Shown: piece after piece, positions 7,644 through 16,458 of the stretch | Layout of the letters: the number at the start of each line of letters is the position of its first letter | Position numbering within the stretch: position 1 is the first letter of the stretch | Assembly (NCBI GenBank): GCA_027627705.1 | Contig: CP091242.1 | Coordinates: forward strand, 236,076 to 300,075 | DNA length: 64,000 bases | Source of the DNA: Hyphomonadaceae bacterium BL14 | GTDB taxonomy: Bacteria; Pseudomonadota; Alphaproteobacteria; Caulobacterales; Maricaulaceae | Direction of reading: 5' to 3' | Made by a program: the position numbers and the translations under genes | Notes under the pieces: model-generated | Databases searched by the model: none | Told to the model about the DNA's origin: nothing | The model's input: only the letters and a program-made list of their open reading frames with translations

Positions 7644-7760
7644 TATTGATGCGATAGAAAATATTTCAAATTGCAATTTTCCGGAGGCGACCGTCGGAGA
7701 GTCCGGCCGGACATCGCAGGATCGTTTGCCAGCATCGGCACCCTGGCCTACACCGCGCCC

Positions 7761-8756
7761 ATGAGCATGTCCCCCGCCCCTGACCGGCGCTTTTGCGTCG
7801 CGCCCATGATGGATTGGACCGACCGGCATTGCCGGGCGTTTCACCGTGTCCTGACGCGCCGGGCGCTTCTCTACACGGAGATGGCGGTGGATCAGGCGGT
7901 TATCCATGGCGATGCGGCGCGCCTGATCGGGTTTGATCAAGCCGAGCAGCCTGTGGCGATCCAGCTGGGCGGATCGAACCCGGATCTGCTGGCGCGCGCA
8001 GCACACATCGCGCAAGAGTTTGGATACGTAGAGATCAATTTAAATGTCGGATGCCCGTCGGATCGAGTTCAGTCGGGCCGGTTTGGTGCCTGCCTGATGC
8101 GCGAGCCGGAACTGGTACGCGACTGCCTGATCGCGATGCGCGAGGCGGTGTCGGTTCCGGTGACGGTGAAGCACCGCCTGGGCGTGGATAACCAGGACCC
8201 GCGCGAGTCGTTGTTCGGCTTTGTCGATACAGTGGCGCAGTCTGACGTGACAACATTCATCGTCCATGCCCGCAAGGCCTGGCTCGACGGGCTCAGCCCG
8301 AAGGAAAACCGGGACATTCCTCCGCTGGACTATGATCTGGTGCGCGCGCTCAAGGCGGCGCGGCCGGATCTGGAAATTATTCTCAATGGCGGGCTGGCCG
8401 ATCTCGATCACGCTCTGGTTGAAGGCGCCGGGCTGGACGGGGTGATGCTCGGGCGTGCCGCCTATCACACGCCCTGGATCCTGAGCGAGGTGGATGCGCG
8501 CTGCTACGGCGAGCCGGAGCGGGCGCCGGACCCGGTGGCAGCGCTCGAGGCCTACCGGCCGTATGTCGAGGCGCGCCTCGCGGACGGCGTGCGATTGAAC
8601 GCCATAACGCGCCATATGCTCGGCCTGTTTTCAGGCCTGCCCGGCGCGCGCCAGTGGCGGCGCGTCCTGTCAGAGAACGCCCACAGGCCGGGAGCAGACT
8701 GGACGGTGGTGGAGGCGGCGATGCAAGCCGTCGCGGAGGCGCGCGAAGCGGCATGA
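7761..8756 (+). CDS. dusA: tRNA-dihydrouridine synthase A
   Basis: A 331-residue FMN enzyme that reduces uridine 20/20a in the D-loop of tRNA. Family marks are CVAPMMDWTDRHCR at the start, LQLGG-type QLGGSNPDLLARAA, NLNVGCPSDRVQSGRFGACLM containing the catalytic Cys, VKHRLGVDN and ILNGGL. I chose the ATG at 7761 because upstream codons to 7671 do not resemble the family; ATG 7767 is also possible. Its stop overlaps the start of the next gene (ATGA at 8753). It is divergent from the peptide operon and unrelated in function. Confidence 0.92.
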   Translation: MSMSPAPDRRFCVAPMMDWTDRHCRAFHRVLTRRALLYTEMAVDQAVIHGDAARLIGFDQAEQPVAIQLGGSNPDLLARAAHIAQEFGYVEINLNVGCPSDRVQSGRFGACLMREPELVRDCLIAMREAVSVPVTVKHRLGVDNQDPRESLFGFVDTVAQSDVTTFIVHARKAWLDGLSPKENRDIPPLDYDLVRALKAARPDLEIILNGGLADLDHALVEGAGLDGVMLGRAAYHTPWILSEVDARCYGEPERAPDPVAALEAYRPYVEARLADGVRLNAITRHMLGLFSGLPGARQWRRVLSENAHRPGADWTVVEAAMQAVAEAREAA

Positions 8757-9568
8757 TCGAGACCTATGGACTGTTCATTCTGGCGCTCATCGCTGTGGGC
8801 GCCTTTGCGGGGCTGATCGCCGGCCTGTTCGGTATTGGCGGCGGGGTCGTGATGGTCCCGGCCATGTATTACACGCTGAAGCTCCTAGGCTATCCCGACT
8901 ACGCCATGCACGCCGCGGTGGGCACATCGCTGGCGGTCATCGTCGTCACCTCGCTGCGATCGGTCGCCGCCCATGCGGGCCGGGGCGCGGTGGATTTCAA
9001 GGTTTTGCGCCAGTGGGCCCCCTGGATCGTGCTGGGCGCGCTGGGCGGATCGGCGCTGGCGGGTGCCATCCCGACGCGCGGACTGGTGATTGTGTTTGCG
9101 GTCACCGCCTTCATTCTAAGCGCGCAATTCTTTTTCGGACGGGCCGACTGGCGGTTGGGCGACGAGCTGCCCGGCCAGCCCTGGCGTGCGGGCCTTGCCG
9201 GGTTCATCGGCGTGCTGTCGGCGCTGATGGGCATTGGCGGCGGCGTGTTCGGCGTGACGCTGCTGACGGTGTTCGGACGCCCCATCCATACCGCCGTGGC
9301 CACGGCGGCCGGGTTTGGCGTGGCCATCGGGGCACCGGCGGCTCTGGGTTTCGTCATCACCGGCTGGGCGGTCGAGGGGCGGGCGCCCCTGTCGCTGGGT
9401 TTTGTCAGCCTGCCCGGCTTCGTCATTCTCGCGGCTGCAGCGGTGTTCGTGGCCCCGATGGGTGCCGCTTTGGCCCACCGGCTCAACGCGGCGCGGCTGC
9501 GCCAGGCGTTTGCCGTCGGCCTGGCGCTGGTGGCCGCCAACATGATCCGCTCCGCGATCTGGGGGTAG
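8753..9568 (+). CDS. TauE/SafE-family membrane exporter
   Basis: A 271-residue protein with about eight hydrophobic segments and the two family repeats marked by GLFGIGGGVVMVPAMY and SALMGIGGGVFGVTLLTVFG. Such proteins (formerly DUF81) move sulfite, sulfoacetate or related organic anions out of or into the cell. The start at 8753 overlaps the dusA stop, so the two are co-transcribed, though no shared function is evident. The substrate cannot be told from sequence. Confidence 0.85.
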   Translation: MIETYGLFILALIAVGAFAGLIAGLFGIGGGVVMVPAMYYTLKLLGYPDYAMHAAVGTSLAVIVVTSLRSVAAHAGRGAVDFKVLRQWAPWIVLGALGGSALAGAIPTRGLVIVFAVTAFILSAQFFFGRADWRLGDELPGQPWRAGLAGFIGVLSALMGIGGGVFGVTLLTVFGRPIHTAVATAAGFGVAIGAPAALGFVITGWAVEGRAPLSLGFVSLPGFVILAAAAVFVAPMGAALAHRLNAARLRQAFAVGLALVAANMIRSAIWG

Positions 9569-9612
9569 GGGTCAGACCTTCTGGCCTGTGGAGGGTTGAA
9601 GGGGGTGCGGCA

Positions 9613-9906
9613 ATGCCGTATATTCAGCTCAAGTTGGAATACGATCCTGATAAGGATGACGCGAACCGCGACAAGCATGGCGTGTCGCTTGGCTTTGCGT
9701 TGGAGGTGCTGGCTGACCCCGGCCGGGTCGATGTTCTCGACACCCGGTTTGACTATGGCGAGGAGCGCTTCGTGACATACGGGTTCGCTGAAGGACGGGT
9801 CTGGGTTTGCGTCCATGCATCACGCAGCGGCGCAGCCCGCATTATTTCGGTCAGGAAAGCCAATGAGCGCGAAACCCAAAGATATGAAGGCGAAAACCGC
9901 CCCTGA
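9613..9906 (+). CDS. BrnT-family toxin
   Basis: A 97-residue protein matching the BrnT RNase toxin family: LEYDPDKDDANRDKHGVSLGFALEVLADP at the N-terminus, then YGEERFVTYGFAEGRVWVCVHASRSG and the C-terminal RIISVRKANERETQRYE. BrnT toxins have a RelE-like fold and cut mRNA. The start at 9613 is the only one that gives the full family N-terminus. Its end overlaps the next gene by 44 bases, the usual toxin-first order of brnTA. Homology is clear; activity is inferred. Confidence 0.85.
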   Translation: MPYIQLKLEYDPDKDDANRDKHGVSLGFALEVLADPGRVDVLDTRFDYGEERFVTYGFAEGRVWVCVHASRSGAARIISVRKANERETQRYEGENRP

Positions 9907-10150
9907 TCCCGATGCCCCTCTGTCCGATGAGGAATTCCAGCAGGGACGTTTCGCGGTGCTGGCCCGCACCGCGCGGGCGGCTACGGGTTTAAGCCAGCCG
10001 GAATTCGCCAGGCGCTATGGCGTGCCGGTGGCGAGCCTGCGCGACTGGGAGCAAGGCAGGCGCAAGCCCGACGCAGCCACCCGCAATTATCTGCGTGTGA
10101 TCGCCTCCATGCCCGACGCAGTGGCGCGCGCGCTGGATGGCGCAGCCTGA
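9863..10150 (+). CDS. HTH-type antitoxin partner of BrnT
   Basis: A 95-residue protein whose N-terminal part (TAPDPDAPLSDEEFQQGRF) resembles the toxin-contacting region of BrnA. The C-terminal half is an XRE/Cro-type helix-turn-helix (GLSQPEFARRYGVPVASLRDWEQGRRKPDAATRNYL), whereas classic BrnA carries a ribbon-helix-helix domain. It overlaps the toxin gene, so translation is coupled. It likely neutralises the toxin and represses the operon. Confidence 0.8.
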   Translation: MSAKPKDMKAKTAPDPDAPLSDEEFQQGRFAVLARTARAATGLSQPEFARRYGVPVASLRDWEQGRRKPDAATRNYLRVIASMPDAVARALDGAA

Positions 10151-10198
10151 ACCAGGGTCAGTCCCGGCCAATATGATCCGCTCGGGGGCGGTGAGCTA

Positions 10199-11053
10199 TT
10201 AGAAAGGAATGTCGTCAAACTTTACTTCGATCGTGAAATCTTTCGTTATTGTGCCCTCCGACGTGGCAATATCCAATCGAACAACACCTTTCGAATGGTA
10301 ATCCTCTTGCTCTGGCTCTCCAGAGAATTTCGACCAAAGACGTCGCTTGAATTTTATTTTCAATTTCATGAACGCATTGGGTAAAAGTCGACGCACGCTT
10401 GGAGTTATCTGATGATTTCGACGCTTTTTTCCATCTTCATCAATTTCAATCGCGGGGCATTCTTTTTCATCTAAATATAATGTCCATAGTGGTTGAGTTC
10501 GAATGTATAAGCTATCAATTTCGGGACTCCGGTTGTCCGAGTTATTTTTAAGTTCAAGAGAGAGGTCAAAGGTCCCGAAATGATAATATGTCTCTTTATC
10601 TAGCAAGCCATCGGACGCCTTTGCGCTGACGCTAATCGTCTCAGTTTTGCGGCGCTTTGCCTCGGATGCAAGCCACTCGATCTTCGGAGTAAGTTTTGAA
10701 GCCAAATCGGAGGCAGTTCCATCGTAAATCACATGAGAATGATGTTTGAGGTCAAATGGGATGTCGTGCGCATTTTGAGTAACGAGGGCGCACAGTTTGT
10801 TTTTAGCATGTGCATAACCAACTTCATAAAATACATTTGGATTTTTTCCTGTCATTTCATCAATTATAAAATCAGCATTTTAAATTTGACGGTATACGCG
10901 CTCTAAAATTGTCTCCGAGAAATGTTGTTCGTCTACACGCTCCGCAACGACGCCGATCTCGTTAGCAACAGATTTTATTCCAAATTTATATATATCTTTA
11001 AATTTCTCATCGAATGGCATTAGCACAAAAGCGAAGGGCTTTAGCTCACTCAT
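10199..11053 (-). pseudogene. TIR-like/nucleotide-binding protein gene with an in-frame stop
   Basis: Read from ATG 11053, the frame gives MSELKPFAFVLMPFDEKFKD through ILERVYRQI, then TAA at 10880-10882. It continues in the same frame as NADFIIDEMTGKNPNVFYE and VGYAHAKNKLCALVTQ down to 10199. The parts join into the usual motif of predicted nucleotide-binding TIR-like or deoxyribosyltransferase-like proteins (Y-R-Q-I-x-x-A-D-F-I-I-x-x-M-T-G). One codon, probably a Glu or Lys codon in relatives, has become a stop. A shorter protein from ATG 10855 (218 residues) would lack half of the N-terminal fold. Base composition is much more AT-rich than in the neighbours, suggesting horizontal origin. 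The C-terminal half, from about residue 140, is not recognised. Confidence 0.72.
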
Positions 11054-11075
11054 GTTGGGGCGCTCCCTTTCAGGT

Positions 11076-11267
11076 TCACTTGCTGCCAGTTGCCAAGTAA
11101 GCAGATTCCCGCTGCCTCAGCTTCGGCTTCACAGCCTCGCGTTCGGCATCGCTCATGCGCGTCCAGCGGCCCAGCTCCTCCATCGTACGGAAGCAGCCCA
11201 CGCAGATGTTCTGCGCCGGATCGACAAAGCAGACTTTGATGCAGGGCGTCCAGATCGGGGCGGTCAT
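11076..11267 (-). CDS. DUF1289 small cysteine protein
   Basis: A 63-residue protein with the DUF1289 pattern: PCIKVCFVDPAQNICVGCFRTMEELGRWTRMSDAER, with four conserved Cys. The family is widespread in proteobacteria, probably binds a metal or Fe-S cluster, and has no established function. It is expressed opposite to nupC. Confidence 0.85.
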   Translation of the reverse strand: MTAPIWTPCIKVCFVDPAQNICVGCFRTMEELGRWTRMSDAEREAVKPKLRQRESAYLATGSK

Positions 11268-11393
11268 GGCCGCTTGATGACCTGCCTGCGCACGGGACGC
11301 AAGGGCGTCTGGCCAAGCGCGCGTGTTTCGGTATGTTGCGATCTCATGACGGGGAGCGCGCGTGGCGCGCCGTGATCGGGGATGTGTCCGGGC

Positions 11394-12677
11394 ATGATCG
11401 AAGATTTCGGCCTGCAGCTGCGCAGCTTTCTGGGCGTGTTCGCCTTCCTCGCGCTCGCCTGGGTGCTTGGCCCGCGCAAGTCCATCCCCTGGGCCCTGAT
11501 CGCTGGCGCAGTGGCCGTTCAGTACGTGATTGCCGTGGCGCTATTCAGTTTCGCGCCCACACGCGCCTTCCTGTCCTCGCTGACGGGCGTGGTGGAGGTG
11601 CTGCAGGCGGCCACCACCCAGGGCACCAGCTTCGTGTTCGGCTATCTGGGCGGCGGCGAAAGCCCCTTCGTGGTGCGCGAGGGGGGTGAGCGCTTCCTGT
11701 TCTCCTTCGCCTTTCAGGCCCTGCCCATGGTGATCGTGCTGTCCGCGCTGTCCGCGCTGCTGTGGCGCTGGCGGGTTCTGGAGTTCGCGGTGCGCGGATT
11801 CGCGCTGATGTTCCGGCGCATCCTCAATCTCTCCGGCGCGGCGTCACTGGGCGCGGCGGCGAATATCTTCCTGGGCATGACCGAAAGCCCGGTGCTGATC
11901 CGGCCGCGCCTGCCCACCATTTCCAAATCTGATCTGTTCCTGATCATGACGGTGGGCTTCTCCACCGTCGCAGGCTCGGTGATGGCGATCTATGTCAGTC
12001 AGTTGACCGGCATTCTGCCTGACGCTGCGGGCCACATCCTGACCGCCTCGCTGATCTCGGTGCCGGCGGCGGTCGTGCTTGCCCGTCTGATGCATCCGCA
12101 AGACGAGGAAGAGGGCGTTGCGGGGACCGAGAAAATCCCGGTCAATCTCTACCATTCCTCCATGGACGCGCTGACCACCGGCGTGTCGGACGGCGTGCGC
12201 CTGTTCATCAATATCATCGCCATGCTGCTGGTGTTTACCGCGCTGATCGCCCTGCTCAACTTCGCGCTCGGCGGATTTCCCGATGTGTTCGGCGCGCCGT
12301 TGACCGTGGAGCGGGCGCTGGGCTGGCTGTTCGCGCCGCTGGTGTGGCTGGCCGGGGTGCCGTGGGCCGAATCCCAGGTGGCCGGGTCGATCATGGGGTT
12401 CAAGACGGCGCTGAACGAGATTTTCGCTTATGACGCGCTGGCCCGCTTCGCCGAGGACATGAGCCCTCGCACCCGGCTCATCATGACCTATGCGGTGTGC
12501 GGATTTGCCAACTTCTCCTCGGTGGGCATCCTGATCGGCGGCCTGATCGCGGTGGCACCCAGCCGGCGCGAGGACATCCTCAAGCTGGCCCCGCGGGCGT
12601 TGATCTCCGGCACCTTGGCGACGCTGATGACGGGTGCCGTGATCGGTGCCCTGCCGATGGCGCTCTTCGGGGCCTGA
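11394..12677 (+). CDS. NupC-family concentrative nucleoside transporter
   Basis: A 427-residue membrane protein of the CNT family, which couples nucleoside uptake to protons or sodium. Typical segments are FGYLGGGESPF, FLGMTESPVLIRP (substrate region), VGFSTVAGSVMAIYV, MGFKTALNEIFAYDAL and YAVCGFANFSSVGILIGGL. The start at 11394 (MIEDFGL) is chosen over 11382 because it fits the family N-terminus. It has its own transcription unit, with non-coding sequence downstream. Confidence 0.9.
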   Translation: MIEDFGLQLRSFLGVFAFLALAWVLGPRKSIPWALIAGAVAVQYVIAVALFSFAPTRAFLSSLTGVVEVLQAATTQGTSFVFGYLGGGESPFVVREGGERFLFSFAFQALPMVIVLSALSALLWRWRVLEFAVRGFALMFRRILNLSGAASLGAAANIFLGMTESPVLIRPRLPTISKSDLFLIMTVGFSTVAGSVMAIYVSQLTGILPDAAGHILTASLISVPAAVVLARLMHPQDEEEGVAGTEKIPVNLYHSSMDALTTGVSDGVRLFINIIAMLLVFTALIALLNFALGGFPDVFGAPLTVERALGWLFAPLVWLAGVPWAESQVAGSIMGFKTALNEIFAYDALARFAEDMSPRTRLIMTYAVCGFANFSSVGILIGGLIAVAPSRREDILKLAPRALISGTLATLMTGAVIGALPMALFGA

Positions 12678-12981
12678 ACCGGGGGCGATGGCAGTCTGGC
12701 GCAGCGCGTCACGGATAGACTTCCGAATCTGCGATCTGGCGCCGGCATGCCGGCGATTTCGGGATTCTTCGCCTTCAACCCGCCGCCATCTGACACGTGA
12801 CAGGCGTACGCACTGGCCATTCTGGAACGCGATGGCGCGGCAAAGCATCAAGGCAGGCCTCGAAGGGCACACACACGGATCGGCTTGGGCCAGTCTTTGC
12901 GCCAGACTTCCGTTGCGCAACCACACCGCTTGCGCAAATCGTGGCGGCGGTGGAGATTGAGTGTCCAAGGAGGACACCATC
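12678..12981. other. Intergenic stretch without a supported gene
   Basis: About 300 bases between nupC and the DUF2147 gene. It contains a 14-base palindrome, GCCGGCATGCCGGC at 12741-12754, and the ribosome binding site AAGGAGG just before 12982. Short open frames on both strands have no family resemblance and overlap each other. I see no RNA gene. Confidence 0.5.
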
Positions 12982-13374
12982 ATGAAATCCAGTGCATTCG
13001 CAGCGGTGTTCTTGGCCGCCGCAATTACTTTCCCGGCGCAAGCCGATCCGGTTCATGGCCTCTGGCGCACTGCGCCGGACGATAACGGCAACACTGGCAT
13101 CGTCGAGATCACCGCCTGCGGCAACCGGATCTGTGGTGCCCTTGTCGAAGCTCATGACAGCCAGCAGCAGGTCGTGAGCTCGCCCAATGTCGGGCGCCAG
13201 ATCGTCTTGGACATGGAACCGCGTGGCAGCGGTCAGTATCGTAACGGCCGGGTATGGGCGCCCGACCGCGACCGTACCTACAACGCCCGGATGGAGCTGC
13301 GGGGCGACCAGCTCGCGGTCTCGGGTTGCGTGCTGATGGTCTGCCGCGACGCGCTCTGGACCAGGGCGCATTGA
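12982..13374 (+). CDS. DUF2147-family secreted protein
   Basis: A 130-residue protein with a signal peptide (MKSSAFAAVFLAAAITFPAQA) and the DUF2147 domain. Visible marks are GLWRTAPDDNGNTGIVEITACGNRICGALV, then YRNGRVWAPDRDRTYNARMEL and LAVSGCVLMVCRDALWTR. DUF2147 proteins are small periplasmic beta-barrels of unknown role. AAGGAGG lies about 10 bases before ATG 12982, so the upstream ATG at 12961 is rejected. Confidence 0.88.
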   Translation: MKSSAFAAVFLAAAITFPAQADPVHGLWRTAPDDNGNTGIVEITACGNRICGALVEAHDSQQQVVSSPNVGRQIVLDMEPRGSGQYRNGRVWAPDRDRTYNARMELRGDQLAVSGCVLMVCRDALWTRAH

Positions 13375-13654
13375 ACGCAGGCCCGGTTGCGCCTTTTCCT
13401 GGCGGTGCTGCACGCGCCAGATGGCTGGACGGCGGAGTGCGGCGCAGTGCCGTGATCCTGCGGGTCAGCCGGGCACCCAATCCGTGCGCCCGGCTGTCTG
13501 GCGCGCAACGGAAAAGCGATCGCGCCGCCAAGTTCATTGCCCTTGGCTTCGGTCAGCAATGGTCCAGTCGCTTCAGTGCGGCGATTTGTGTTGGCCGGGA
13601 AGCGCATTATCCGGTAATATAGCCATAAATAAAATAGGGTCGGGAGCACGAATA

Positions 13655-15016
13655 GTGGACCAGTCAGACAGGTTGAGGACGGAACCGCCGCAAGTACAAG
13701 ATCAGCTGGCTGACGCATCCCGGAGGCGTTTCCTCACTCTGGGCGCGGGCGGCCTGGCCGCCGCCTCTGCTCTTGCGGCCTGTTCGCCGCGATCATCCAA
13801 GGTGCAAACCCGGGCCCACATTGTGATCGCCGGGGCAGGGGCAGCCGGCCTGACGGTCGCCAACCAGCTGGCGCAGCGCCTGGACGGGGCGCGCATCACC
13901 CTGATTGATCCGCGTGCGCGCCATCTTTATCAGCCCGGCTTCACTCTGGTCGCAGCCGGTCTGGAGCCTGCAAACTATCCGGTGAGCCGGACCGGTGATT
14001 ACATTCCACGCGACGCCGACTGGATTGAGGAAGGGGTCGCCGCGTTCGATCCCGATTCCAACGCTGTCGTGACCAGTTCGGGGCGGCGGGTGGCCTACGA
14101 CTATCTCGTTGCGGCGGTCGGCATTGATCTCGACTATGACGCCATTGAAGGCATGGATGTCGGCCAGATCGGCCAGAACGGCCTGGGCAGCGTCTATCAC
14201 AGCCCTGAAGCCGCGCAGGCGACCTGGCAGGCGATGTCTGGTTTTGCCGACGCGGGCGGTGACGCCTTGTTCATGCGCCCCGCCACGGAAATGAAATGCG
14301 CAGGCGCGCCGCTCAAATACACCTTCATCACCGATGATGTGCTCAGGCGGCGGGGCAATCGCGGCCGGGCACGTCTGACCTATGCGGCGCACAATAATGC
14401 GCTGTTCAGCGTGCCGATCGTGTCGGAAAAAGTGCGCATGCTGTATCAGGACCGTGGCGTGGATACGGTGTACAGCCATGTGCTCAAGTCCATCGATATC
14501 GGCGCGCGCCGCGCCGTGTTCGATACGCCGGCCGGCGAGACCGAGCTGGGCTATGATTTCATCAATGTCATCCCGCCCATGCGGGCTGCACGGGCGCTGC
14601 GCGACAGCCCGCTGGCGTGGGGCAGCGGACCGTTGGCGGCGGACGGCTGGGCGGAAGTCGATCGCCACACCATGCGCCACGTGCGCTATCCCAATGTGTT
14701 CGTCGTCGGCGATGCGGCCGGTGTGCCCAAAGGCAAGACCGCAGCCAGTGTGAAATGGCAGGCGCCGGTGGCGGCCGATCATATCGCAGCCGATCTGGCG
14801 GGCGGAACCAGCGACAGCCAGTTCAATGGCTACACCTCGTGTCCGCTGATCACCCGGCTGGGCCGGGCGATGCTGGTGGAGTTCGACTATCAGGACAATC
14901 TCACACCGTCCTTCCCCGGCGTTATCGCGCCGCTGGAAGAGCTCTGGATTTCGTGGGTCATGAAAACAATCGCGCTCAAGCCAACCTATGTGGCGATGCT
15001 GCGCGGCGACGCTTAG
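13655..15016 (+). CDS. Sulfide:quinone reductase-like flavoprotein with Tat-lipoprotein signal
   Basis: A 453-residue FAD oxidoreductase. The GTG start at 13655 follows GGGAG. The N-terminus holds a twin-arginine motif (SRRRFLTLG) and a hydrophobic stretch ending LAAC, suggesting Tat export and lipidation. Then come the FAD-binding HIVIAGAGAAGLTVANQL, the Cys in MKCAGAPLKYTFI and a second Cys in YTSCPLITRLGRAMLVEFDY. These are the places where SQR has its redox cysteines. SQR oxidises sulfide and passes electrons to quinone. Most SQRs have no Tat signal, so a related exported flavoprotein is possible. A small membrane protein gene follows 14 bases downstream. Confidence 0.8.
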   Translation: MDQSDRLRTEPPQVQDQLADASRRRFLTLGAGGLAAASALAACSPRSSKVQTRAHIVIAGAGAAGLTVANQLAQRLDGARITLIDPRARHLYQPGFTLVAAGLEPANYPVSRTGDYIPRDADWIEEGVAAFDPDSNAVVTSSGRRVAYDYLVAAVGIDLDYDAIEGMDVGQIGQNGLGSVYHSPEAAQATWQAMSGFADAGGDALFMRPATEMKCAGAPLKYTFITDDVLRRRGNRGRARLTYAAHNNALFSVPIVSEKVRMLYQDRGVDTVYSHVLKSIDIGARRAVFDTPAGETELGYDFINVIPPMRAARALRDSPLAWGSGPLAADGWAEVDRHTMRHVRYPNVFVVGDAAGVPKGKTAASVKWQAPVAADHIAADLAGGTSDSQFNGYTSCPLITRLGRAMLVEFDYQDNLTPSFPGVIAPLEELWISWVMKTIALKPTYVAMLRGDA

Positions 15017-15030
15017 GAAGGCGCCAGACC

Positions 15031-15423
15031 ATGCAAGAACTCGATCCGGCGGTTCTCGTCGCGGTATTGCTGGAAATGATGGGGGTCTGGTTCTGGCTCC
15101 TCCTTCTGCTGGCACTGGCTGGCCTTTGCGGTTTCGGCTGGGTCGTGTGGCGCGAACGCACCGTTTCCAGCGCCCGTCTTGTGCGCGCCCAGGCATTTGC
15201 GCTGCTGGCCGGAGCGGGCGCTCTTGTGCTGATGGCCCATGTCACCCGCTCCGGGTTCACCGATGCCGGCGGGCCGGTGGACTGGCTCCTGATCGGGGTG
15301 ATCTTTGCGGCTGGTTGGATTGGCGGAACAATCCTGCTGTATGCGGCGATCGGGCTGTGGCCTGTGCTGCCAGGGCGGGCGCGCCTCGAGGTGCTGCTGG
15401 CCCGCAAACCGGCGGTCAGCTGA
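15031..15423 (+). CDS. Small membrane protein downstream of SQR-like gene
   Basis: A 130-residue protein with three to four hydrophobic segments (VWFWLLLLLALAGLCGFGW, AFALLAGAGALVLMAH, DWLLIGVIFAAGWIGG and ILLYAAIGLWPVL). It starts 14 bases after the SQR-like gene, so it is probably co-transcribed. It resembles DUF5368-type proteins that I recall near SQR genes in alphaproteobacteria, but I am not certain of that assignment. A role as membrane anchor or partner of the flavoprotein is inference. Confidence 0.65.
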   Translation: MQELDPAVLVAVLLEMMGVWFWLLLLLALAGLCGFGWVVWRERTVSSARLVRAQAFALLAGAGALVLMAHVTRSGFTDAGGPVDWLLIGVIFAAGWIGGTILLYAAIGLWPVLPGRARLEVLLARKPAVS

Positions 15424-15445
15424 TCCGGCTTGGCTGCAGGACAGG

Positions 15446-16168
15446 CTAGTCCCCCCGCCGCGGCCACACCTTGCTGCGCAGCCAGCCGAGAGTGGAATTG
15501 CCTTTCAGCGCGTCCTTGTAGGCGTTCTCCATGAAGGCATTCAGGCCTTCGGGGTCGCCCAGCATGTCCATGCGCGTCTTGTACGGCCCGTCCGGGTCCA
15601 GCGTTTTCACCGGTGCGGCAGGAATACCGGCGGCGACCGTGTTGGCGGGAATGTCTTTGGTGACGACGGCGCGGGCGGCGATGACGGCATTGTCGCCAAT
15701 GGTCACGCCCTTGCCCACAAAGGCGCCGTCGCCGATCCAGACATTGCGTCCGATCACAATCGGCGCGCTGGCCGGGCGCGGATCGATGCGGTCATAGAGA
15801 TCATGCCAGTCGCTGTCGGACAGGGTGACATTGCGCGCGATCAGCGCGCCGTCGCCGATCGTGATCGCCTGCGCGGCCAGGACGCGCACGCCGCCGGCAA
15901 AGAAGCAGCAATCGCCGATCTCGATCCGGCCCGGCGCATCCTGCGGCGACCAGACGGTGAAGCTGACGGGCTGGTCACGCCGGCTGACAATGTGGATCGC
16001 GCGCCCGGCGCGCACATTGGGTCCGAACACCTCCACATTCCACGGGCGCACGATTTTGGGATGGGGGCCCAGCGCCTCGAAATGCGGGGCGAGGAAGCGG
16101 CCGGCCCAGGCGTTCTCGAACGCCTCCCACAATGCGTGCATCCAGTAAGGGCGGTGGTCACGGCGCAT
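15446..16168 (-). CDS. Left-handed beta-helix (hexapeptide repeat) acyltransferase
   Basis: A 240-residue protein whose middle carries hexapeptide repeats ([LIV]-G-x4): IEIGDCCFFAGGVRVLAAQAI, then TIGDGALIARNVTLSDSDWHD and VIGRNVWIGDGAFVGKGVTIGD. It ends the helix with VVTKDIPANTVAAGIPAAPVK, typical of maltose/sugar O-acetyltransferase relatives. It probably transfers an acyl group to a sugar or glycan; the acceptor is unknown. It is convergent with the upstream membrane protein gene and divergent from the DUF3253 gene. Confidence 0.82.
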   Translation of the reverse strand: MRRDHRPYWMHALWEAFENAWAGRFLAPHFEALGPHPKIVRPWNVEVFGPNVRAGRAIHIVSRRDQPVSFTVWSPQDAPGRIEIGDCCFFAGGVRVLAAQAITIGDGALIARNVTLSDSDWHDLYDRIDPRPASAPIVIGRNVWIGDGAFVGKGVTIGDNAVIAARAVVTKDIPANTVAAGIPAAPVKTLDPDGPYKTRMDMLGDPEGLNAFMENAYKDALKGNSTLGWLRSKVWPRRGD

Positions 16169-16191
16169 GGGGCGGGCTATCCGTTTCAGGC

Positions 16192-16458
16192 ATGAGCGAC
16201 GATCTGATTGAAAACGCGATTCTCACCCTCGCCGAGCAGCGCGGGCCTGGCAAATCGATTTGCCCGTCGGAAGCCGCGCGCGAGGCGTTCGCTGAAGACT
16301 GGCAAGGGCGCATGCGCCATGTGCGCGCCGCCGCCGTGCATCTGGCCCGCCAGGGACAGGTGATGATCCTGCGCAAGGGCAAGCCGGTGGATCCGGAAAA
16401 CTTCAAGGGGGTCTACCGCATCGCTATCGCGCCGGTGGCGGGCGATGAGCCGGGCTGA
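16192..16458 (+). CDS. DUF3253 protein
   Basis: An 88-residue protein (IENAILTLAEQRGPGKSICPSEAAREA, WQGRMRHVRAAAVHLARQGQVMILRKGKPVDP) matching DUF3253, a small winged-helix-like domain of unknown role. The start at 16192 is the family N-terminus. It overlaps the glycosylase gene by 14 bases, an arrangement that suggests a shared operon. Confidence 0.82.
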   Translation: MSDDLIENAILTLAEQRGPGKSICPSEAAREAFAEDWQGRMRHVRAAAVHLARQGQVMILRKGKPVDPENFKGVYRIAIAPVAGDEPG

